DNA of 64,000 nucleotides. It comes from Aurifilum marmelostoma. Lineage: Eukaryota; Ascomycota; Sordariomycetes; Diaporthales; Cryphonectriaceae. The stretch lies in NCBI GenBank assembly GCA_027559495.1, contig JAMXSV010000003.1, forward strand, positions 372,001-436,000. The letters are read 5' to 3'. Below, in pieces: positions 56,569 to 64,000 of the stretch. Each line of letters starts with the position of its first letter. Position 1 is the stretch's first letter. The notes under the pieces are model-generated. The model was not told the origin of the DNA. It ran no database searches and was given only the letters and a program-made list of their open reading frames with translations. Both the position numbers and the translations under genes were made by a program.

Positions 56569-57223
56569 ATGTTCTGTCTCCGAAGGTAAGTCACACTCTC
56601 ACCGGCAGGGCCATTCGTCATCTCCCAGGCACCTGCTGTTGTGCCCCCCTTCCCCCAGGGGGCCCTTCTATGGCACGGAGAAACAAGAACCCTAAGAATA
56701 TGACGAGGAAAACTGACATGTCCTTCTCTGTCCTCTCTCTAGTTGGCTTCCGCTCCTCTTCATCCCAACCAACGCCTCGCCGGCCTTTATCTTCCTCTTC
56801 TTCGTCTGCACGTACTTCCTCAACCGGCCCTGCGTCTACTGCTCGTTCCTACTACTCATCCTGTTCATGACCTCATGCAACTGGTCCGACAGGTGCTTCT
56901 TCGACTTCAGCAGCAACTGGTTCCAGCCGAGACCAGGCCTGTCCTATTTCATCAGCAGTAACGACGCCACCGCCACCGCTGCGGCCGACAATGCCTCCTC
57001 AGTGCTGGGCTCCCTGCAGGACCTGAACGCCACTGCCAACGCGACGGTGCTCGTGGCCAAGGACCTGATCAACACGACGGCCAACGCTCTTGTCGGGACC
57101 GCCGCAGAACAGGCCGCACAGGCCAGGGCTGAGTGGACAGGCATAGGACTCGAGTGGCTGAGGAGCCTGTTGGGCAAGAGAGAATGGAGGGTTGACTGTC
57201 TTGATCTGTACATTCGGCTCTAA
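56569..57223 (+). CDS. Small membrane protein, unknown function
   Basis: Two exons, 56569-56585 (17 nt) and 56743-57223 (intron GTAAGT...CTCTCTAG), giving 165 aa. The first 60 residues are strongly hydrophobic: MFCLRSWLPLLFIPTNASPA, then FIFLFFVCTYFL, then CSFLLLILFMTSCNW. They form two or three membrane segments or a signal-anchor with Cys pairs (RPCVYCS, CNWSDRC). After FFDFSSNWFQPRPGLSYFIS comes an Ala/Thr-rich, N-glycosylation-rich stretch and a C-terminal helix. No family recognised. The leader upstream is long and C/T-rich. Confidence 0.65.
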
Positions 57224-57530
57224 ATTGAAGGACGGCGAGTAAGACTATTGCGGGGACACGCCGTTACAAGAGTATCGTTCTCTGGATAGGGCTACAACGA
57301 CGAATGGCATGGGAATATAATTACATGCATAAATGCCCGGCGTGCATATCCATCACCACGATCAACATGAATTTTCCGCGCAGTTGTATAGTCTACTAAT
57401 GTTTACATATCAAATGACAAGATGGCCTTTCCAGCCACATCAGCGGATTACCAATGCTCTTGGTGAAGGTCGGGTTTCGGTGAGCCTCGAGGCGATCAAA
57501 TTGATCACTGCCGCTGAGGGCAAGGCCAGA
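57224..57530. other. Convergent 3' region
   Basis: About 300 bp between convergent stop codons. No gene. Confidence 0.5.
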
Positions 57531-58559
57531 CTATATCTTGGCCTTGGGAGCCTCCTTCTCTTTTCCATCCTCGTCCCATAGATCATCCCATGGCACCTTT
57601 AGCTCCATATGCTCCTTGATCGGCGGCACGTGGATCTTGTGGTGATCGCACACGGCATATGTCGTCTTCCCATCTTCGCTGGTCATCCACCCCTTGATAT
57701 AGGCCGTCTGTCGGCCCACCTGGTACGCATAGGCATGTACTACCACCGTCGTATCTGATAGAGGTGTGTGTGTGTGTGTGTGTCAGAAAGATCCCGTTCT
57801 GTATATACAGAGGACTGAGAGAGTGTGTGAGGGACGGACTTATGGGCACGGCTTTTAGATAGCTTATGTTCAGCGTCCTCGTGACGCCCCCCTAGGAATC
57901 TGCGCCGGAACCATCATCAGCAAAGCGTGTCCCCTTCGACGGGCCACCCAGGGAAACAGCCAAACACTGCTCGCTTCCGCCCTCCCAGGGGGGCCTGCAC
58001 ACAGAAGAAGAAGAAAACTCACGCCCAGAAGCCAGGCCTAGCCACTGGCCCCAGCGCAATGGTTGTCAGCATATCAAAGATGACGCCCGCCGCGCCTCCA
58101 TGCATTACGCCATTATAGTTGCCAAACTCCGGGCCGATGAAGATCCTGCTCGTGCACGAGGACACGATGCCCGTGTTTGGCAGCTGGGGGAGCGGCGCGC
58201 CGTCTGTGCCGCTCACGCCTGGAGACGGCGGGGGCGGTGAGGGTACGTCGTAGGGCGGGCCTAGAGAGGCGTCTAGAATAGTAGCGTTTTGCATGGTCGA
58301 GTTATCAAAGGCCGGGCCTCTTCTGGCCTGGACGAGGAGGTAGCTTTTGCGAGAGATGTCAGCTGTAGGTGGTATACCATGTTATGTAAGACCTGGAGTC
58401 CCCGCGCGAAACAGCGGACTTGATTCAGATGCTCCTCGTGAAGACAGTCCGGTCTGTATGAGACTGAACGTACCGGTCGAAAATGGCTTGCACGGCTGCC
58501 ATGGCCTTGCGCCTGTTCTCTTCCCTCGTCATGGTGGGCGCATCTCCTGGCTTGGGCAT
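57531..58559 (-). CDS. Hotdog-fold acyl-CoA thioesterase-like protein (one apparent +1 base)
   Basis: Exons 58559-58474, 58343-58023, 57899-57840 and 57754-57531, about 229 aa. The donors are GTACGT, GTGAGT and a weak GTCCGT. The third exon needs one base fewer in its G6 (C6 at 57887-57892) to give FLGGVTRTLNISYLKAVP, the expected sequence after helix GVIFDMLTTIALG. The core motif YNGVMHGGAAGVIFD carries the HGG typical of PaaI/THEM-type 4HBT thioesterases. The final strand pair is VVVHAYAYQVGRQTAYIKGW. These enzymes hydrolyse acyl-CoA thioesters. There is no obvious targeting sequence; a Pro-rich loop (PSPPPPSPG) is inserted before the core. Intron 3 holds a (GT)10 repeat. Confidence 0.8.
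57764..57783. repeat. (GT)10 microsatellite in an intron
   Basis: Ten GT units inside the third intron of the thioesterase gene. Confidence 0.9.
57887..57892 (-). other. Frame change in thioesterase gene (G6)
   Basis: On the coding strand six G follow CTA. Five G give AFLGGVTRTLN; six break the frame after LGG. Confidence 0.7.
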
Positions 58560-61500
58560 TGCGGTGTTCTTCCGGCCTCCTTCACAGATGTCCTACACCG
58601 TTGTCCGCCAGGCTGCAGGTCATACAAAGTTGAACCTTCAGTGTCCCGTCCAATTTACCAGCAGCATATATAGGTGAAGGTGGGATAGAAGTACTTCCTC
58701 CGGCCTGAAATTTCCCCCAACGCAGTATCAAATTCCTAGGTCGGAACACATATCAGTCTCCGTAGCGACGTAGAGAAATGGAAGAGATGGCTCGAATTGA
58801 AATAGTATCAGTACGAATAAAGGAGCTTCGAACAGATATCGGCTTTTCTCCCAGAGAAGTTCTAGGGATCTTCTCAAGATGGTCGGGGTGTTGGCCGGCT
58901 TCACATCCGTCTTCCGCACAACGGAGGCTCACGTCGCGATGCCGAGGTTCTAGAGGGTATTTCAATCGCAAGGCCCACAACCCCTGTCTCCCACGACTGG
59001 GTGCGGTGCAGTAGGGCGGGGACCCCTGCTCCTATTCACGGAGTGGTATCAAAACTCGTACTCTCAACCCAACATTGAGAATCGGTATTGCCTTCCTACC
59101 AATAACGACAATTCTCGACATCAAAAATATCGTGATCACATGTCCCTCGAAACCAGCATGGCGAAGTCGTCAGTGTCTTGAGTGATGCCAGCCTGCGTAT
59201 CTAGGCTCACACCTGCCTCGAAAATGACTAGAGGGTATAAGTTTTTAAGCAACAGCAGGAGCAACCACCATGGTTGACATTGCCTACAAGTAAAAATTTT
59301 CGAGTGACCTTGCTCAAAACTCCTTCTCTCTCCTCGACACCACTTCCTGTTTGCGAGTGCAACATCAAAATTCCACCCACCGTCAACCAATTATATCACC
59401 CTCCCTAGGACGATGGTTTATACAAACCAGAATTTCCAAGCTAGTTTTGAAGAGCAAAATGCTCTCGCCAGAGACACGAGCGACATGGCTTAAGCAGACG
59501 GGCGTGCTACCTTCAGACCAAATCAGCTCTGTTCTTGTCGGTACACTGGGTTGTCTCCCCAGCAAATCAGGCTTCTGTAATTAGCATTGGTCGAGACACT
59601 TGGAATGGGTCTGGTCATGATATTTAATCATCCAAAGAATATGCCTTCTCCAGTCCGTAACTACCGAAGGTTCAGAACGTAGCCTGAGATTCATAATTGT
59701 GCTGAACTTGGATAGCCTCTCTATATATAGGAAAAGGCGTATGGTCGGCATCCTTTCCATACAGAAAGATATTCCGCAGCAAATAATTAATACACTTGAA
59801 ACCTGTATATCAATGTGCAGGTCGTTACTTGCTTGGTATCCCTGACGCGTCAGCTTCGTTACAATGCGGCGTACTTGGTATACGCGTGTAACTTGGGGTC
59901 GAGTCCTGTTACAACATGAATGTCCAGGAGGTGACATCTGTGCGTGCTTCGGGGCTCGTTACAATTATGCATTCATAATTGTGCTTCGGTGGTCCGCATA
60001 AAGAAGCCGTTATCCTGCTTCTCAAGCTGCTTTCTTAAGACCCAGCTTCTTCACACTCGACACTGCGGTTTCAGTGATCCGGTTTGAGCTGTCTTCTGCT
60101 GTCATCATAAGTACAAGTCAACAAAACGGAATTAGAATGGCAGTGTTTCTTCCTTGCTTATGAAACAATGTATTGCATGCTTCCTAGCCCCATCTTCCTA
60201 TCTCTGATGAATGCGAGAATGTACGCCACTCATTGTGGGTTTCAACGTTGCTTGTTATAGTCAGGGTTAGTAGGCAGATAGATATCAAGGGCATAGGGCC
60301 CTCATGTCTTGTTACAGAAACACGTGTAAAGGGACGAGATGACGCACCGAGATCCCGAGAGGTGAGACATGGCTGGGAGAGAATGAGGACAGTAAGGAGA
60401 TTGAGGATGGACTGACGCTGGCCAGCACCAAATGGATGTCATGGTTTGGTTGATCACGTCCATGATTATCATGTATAATGATGTTTCAGGTAGAGATGAT
60501 TATTTCAAGTCCAGGGAAGCTTACGTAGACACAAAAGAAAGCTATACGGAGCCAAGAAACAGTCCTTATGAGGAGAAGGAAGGATCTGAAGACCTGGTTT
60601 AGCTGGTTCGTTCTCTGGCCAGCTCCTCGAGCAGTGGCGCGCAGCATAAATAGCCTTGACAATTTTCTGCTCACGCTCAAACACGACAAGTAATTACTGC
60701 AGCAGAAGTAGACTTTCCATTTGTAAGTTATATACATACTCGATTGCTGACTTGATATACCGGTGACAGGCAGCCAGCACAGGCACCTGCTGTGCTCCTG
60801 GAAAGTACCGACCAAGAAAGAGAAGAAGAAGGAAAGAAGAAAAGAAAAGACGACCAGATTTCCCAAGACAAACTGCGAAAACGAATCGCGAATCTTCAGA
60901 AAAGATTATCAGACACGACAGAAAAGGTTAAATCTTTCCACAGCCCTGGTGTCTCGACACCTATAACAAATTCTATAGAAAGCGAAGTGTGTTGATTGCC
61001 CCCCCCAGGCAGACACGACCTCTGTCCAAAGCATTTTGAGGGACAGTCGCCTCGGGCGCTTGTCCGCCTGCAACTTTCCTCTTCGTTGGAAGGGCCTGAT
61101 AGTCGTCCGACTGCTCACGAATGGCGAGTCTAAGTGGGAATTGGGCGATCAAAATCATGCTACAAAACGGCCTTAGTTGGGTGAGGGTGGGGCAGGATGC
61201 GGCTGCCTGCTGTCCGCTAATATCGTCACGGACAGCGTCGAGCTGGGGGAGTGAGTTGGGATAGGAGTTGCCAGGCGTGGACTTGCTCTTTCGTACAGAC
61301 ATAAATCGGACTGGCGATGCGCCGTGTACCCTAGGGTAGTCCATCTGGCTGCCAACCAGTAAAACACCCCGCCAATTTCGAGGCGCAGTGTTCACGACTT
61401 TGCCTTAGGTAACGAGGAAGACGCCCGCCTGCAGCATTGACCCGGGCATTCCCGAGGTCTGCAGCCTTACTTTCATCACAATAGGCGTCCCCCTCCCCCG

Positions 61501-64000
61501 GGGGCGGGGGCGTTGTAAGATCCGTTGTCGATCATTTGCTAGCCTGCGAAATGGCGCTGTGTGTGCTATACGTAGTACTATACTTTAGATAAGGCATTGA
61601 GTAGGGGTCCAGGAGAGGTAGTATAGATTTCGCTTCTAGAGGCAATAGTCAGGTCGTCATGGCGCACACAGCCTGCGCCTGGGCGTCGGGCTGGTGGGAA
61701 AAGAAATTAAACTGGTCTCAGGAGTACAGGACTGGCAGGAGGCGTCGTTGGCTCTGGATAGTTCTACTAGAATGCACCAGATGAGCGAGTGGCTGCGGCT
61801 GCTGTGCACACTGACTGATTGCTGCACGAAGTGGTTACTGTGAGTAATATGACAATGATCCAGTTGTATGATTATCAGCATGGATCAGCCTTCAGGATAC
61901 AACTCGGCACGACGAGCTCTTCGATAGCAATCTCGGAGCGCACCCAAGTATCTGCATTGTGAAAGCCTAGACGTTATCGATGACGCTTTGAGATGGTAGA
62001 GCAAGAGAGGGGCACGGTGCGAAGCACCTTGCGACGCCATGAAAAAGAAGAAGGAGAAAAAAATCCTTCACAGCTGAAATACTTTTCGGTCTTTTTTTCT
62101 TCGACACCACCAATACTGTATGTAGTGCATAGTACAGCAAAATTGCTACAGGACTAGGGAGGAGGAGGAGCACGCTTGAACCCCTTGGCGCACACACACA
62201 CTCGCATCATGAGCCTAAACATGTAGATCCCAAGGTTCGAATGGGCCCAGAATGTGCGCGCCAAGACGGAACGAGAGCTCATAGAGCGTAAGGCTAGAGG
62301 AGAGGTTCCAGGCACGGCAGGGCGCGGCGCGGTGCGGCAACGGTCTAGAAGGGGGGGGGGGGTGGGGACACACACGACACCTTTCAGGAGGAGCTGCTCC
62401 GGGAGTCACATGGGGCTTACATGCAGGAGGTCCCTTGGACCCCTTCTTTTCTGATAGTAGTGTCAGTGCAAGATTAAGCGCTGGTGGCGGGCGATATAGC
62501 TTCAAGCGAGGCCGTACCGCGACGAAGAGAACGAGGCAGAAAAAATAGAGAAGAAAGTAGGAGATTCACAGACCGCTACGGCTTTAGGAGAGTTGGCTGT
62601 TTCGCCGCGCGGGAAAGAGGTTTACTGTTGCTTCTTCGTAGCCCTGTTGCGACCTATACTGATTATGTATCACCACGGTACTGATACACAAGTAGGTTTT
62701 AATTCCGTTTTTAAACAAAAGAGTTAGATAAGTTCACATGTGCGTAAGGCGACGCACACACACCGCACCATTCTTGCACCGTCCTGCCCGGTCTTCGTGA
62801 CCAGTGTTTCAGGGCTGGCCCGGCGCAACAAATCGACCAACCTGGCACGTGCCTGGGTATATACCATAGCAAAGATATGGGTTTAGTCCCCCGCCTTGGT
62901 CGGTCCTGAAATGGAAACGATGAGTTCTCTCCTAGCAGCCAGGGCTCTCCCCCACCCCGGCCTCAAAGAAGTTCATAGTCCACCCATGAACAGGGCTTTA
63001 TACCTAACCTGCGCCGGACTCTAGCATCTTGTGATTGGATCTTCGTGTTTCAGACTTGAAAATCTTCAGCTCTGAACATTGCCCATTGGAACTCGTGATT
63101 GCGAAGTGTGTGTGACACTGAGTGGTGAGGAAGAGGTCACGCCTTTGTGTGCGATGTAACGAACGGTAAGATGACGTCGCCAAAGGGCAACCAGGCTCTT
63201 CCAGACCACGAGCGGCGAGCGCAGAATGCTTACTGTGTTACCTCTTCGACTGTGCCACCACTGAGCAAGAGGCACTGTGAACGTATGGCAGAGGGGGTCT
63301 GATGGCAGGCCTGCTACGTGGACAGGCGGACAAGGAGAAGGGCGAGAGACAGAGGTGATCTGATCGCGTGTGCTATCTTATGGGCACTGCTTTGTGTGTA
63401 TCGGTTTGGTGTTAATTTTTTTAACTTCTCTTGGTAATTTCCGAGGCTGAGCTTGGGCATCTCGCGCTCTCGTTAAGGACAATGAATCGCATGATTGTAA
63501 CACAGGACAGAATGCAAGTTTTTTGTTTGGATTATCAAAGTATCGTTGGACCTTGGAAATCCGGGACAGCATTGTGGACTGCCACGTGAGCGCGGTGGAG
63601 GGTCCCCCCTCGAGATGACCGGCCAAGTTCCACGCGGCTAGGCTGGCAAAGTTGGAAGAGGGTCTCCATACTGGGCAGCAGGGCTGTGAGCGTGTCGATT
63701 TGCCCCACAGCCAGTACCAGAGGGGCTTGATTGCGTCCTCATTGCAGGAACAGGCCCACGGTCTTTCCATTGCAGGCATCGCAAAGTGAGGCGAGGGATG
63801 TACAAATAGATAGTCCAAGACGGGCCGTCTGTTTGAAATCGTCAGGTGCTAAGATCCATCAGTACCTTACAGTGGCCTGATGCACTATGGTAGGTTGTGC
63901 AAGAAGAAAATAGGGAAAAGAAAAGGGAAAAGAAACAACGCAAACCAGCTTTGTAAAGTGCCAAGATCGAACACCCTGCATCTTCAACAAACTGGGAAAA
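58560..64000. other. Long region with no supported gene
   Basis: About 5.4 kb to the window end. Open frames are short on both strands. One exon-like plus-strand stretch at about 60772-60995 encodes a charged coiled-coil-like peptide (KRKDDQISQDKLRKRIANLQ) after a possible GACAG acceptor, but nothing connects to it. G12 lies at 62351-62362. No transposon, CRISPR or RNA gene was recognised. Confidence 0.45.

Overview
This window looks like nuclear DNA of a filamentous ascomycete (Pezizomycotina, probably Sordariomycetes). The reasons are many short introns (about 50-200 nt) with GTANGT donors, CTAAC-like branch sites and YAG acceptors, GC-rich coding sequence, and a gene mix of cytochromes P450, a Baeyer-Villiger-type monooxygenase, MFS and ABC transporters and secreted GH3/GH92 glycosidases next to conserved housekeeping genes. 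Exon boundaries were read by hand, and the codon phase closes for every multi-exon gene reported except where a +1 base is flagged.

Layout. 1-2.5 kb: no supported gene. 2.6-7.0 kb: a cytochrome b5/b5-reductase fusion diverging from a P450 with a soluble N-terminal extension, a possible electron-transfer pair. 8.2-9.3 kb: ankyrin-repeat protein. 10.6-14.7 kb: housekeeping block with a YAG7-like RGG protein, a four-exon histone-fold CENP-W homologue of only 78 aa, and, divergent from it, prefoldin subunit 4. 15.7-19.7 kb: MFS transporter convergent with a BVMO-type flavoprotein. 20.9-24.6 kb: a 93-aa helical protein and a secreted GH3 enzyme with a PA14 insert. 24.9 kb: a tRNA-Lys(CTT) gene. 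25.9-30.4 kb: an unrecognised protein with a 24-bp repeat that changes frame, then a CYP65-like P450. 30.4-35.5 kb: a gene-poor, AT-rich stretch holding one 63-aa lysine/serine-rich protein behind a clear TATA box. 35.5-39.8 kb: an HMT1/ABCB6-type ABC half-transporter convergent with an unknown 153-aa protein. 42.7-48.9 kb: DUF2237 protein and GH92 mannosidase. 49.6-54.8 kb: a long EDC4/Ge-1-like decapping scaffold. 56.6-58.6 kb: a small membrane protein and a hotdog thioesterase. 58.6-64 kb: no supported gene.

The most unusual feature is the tRNA-Lys(CTT) gene at 24891-25047. Besides a canonical 24-nt anticodon-loop intron it carries a 60-nt insertion in the T arm, exactly between positions 53 and 54, with the hallmarks of a spliceosomal intron (GTATGT, CTAAC, CTAG). 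Removing both leaves a perfect 73-nt tRNA. The terminal AG of the insertion also rebuilds most of the Pol III B box.

A second pattern is that several otherwise intact coding regions (EDC4-like three times, thioesterase once, the 25.9-kb gene once) each need one base removed to stay in frame, mostly in a homopolymer. This suggests systematic assembly over-calls, although transcriptional slippage or real mutations are possible.
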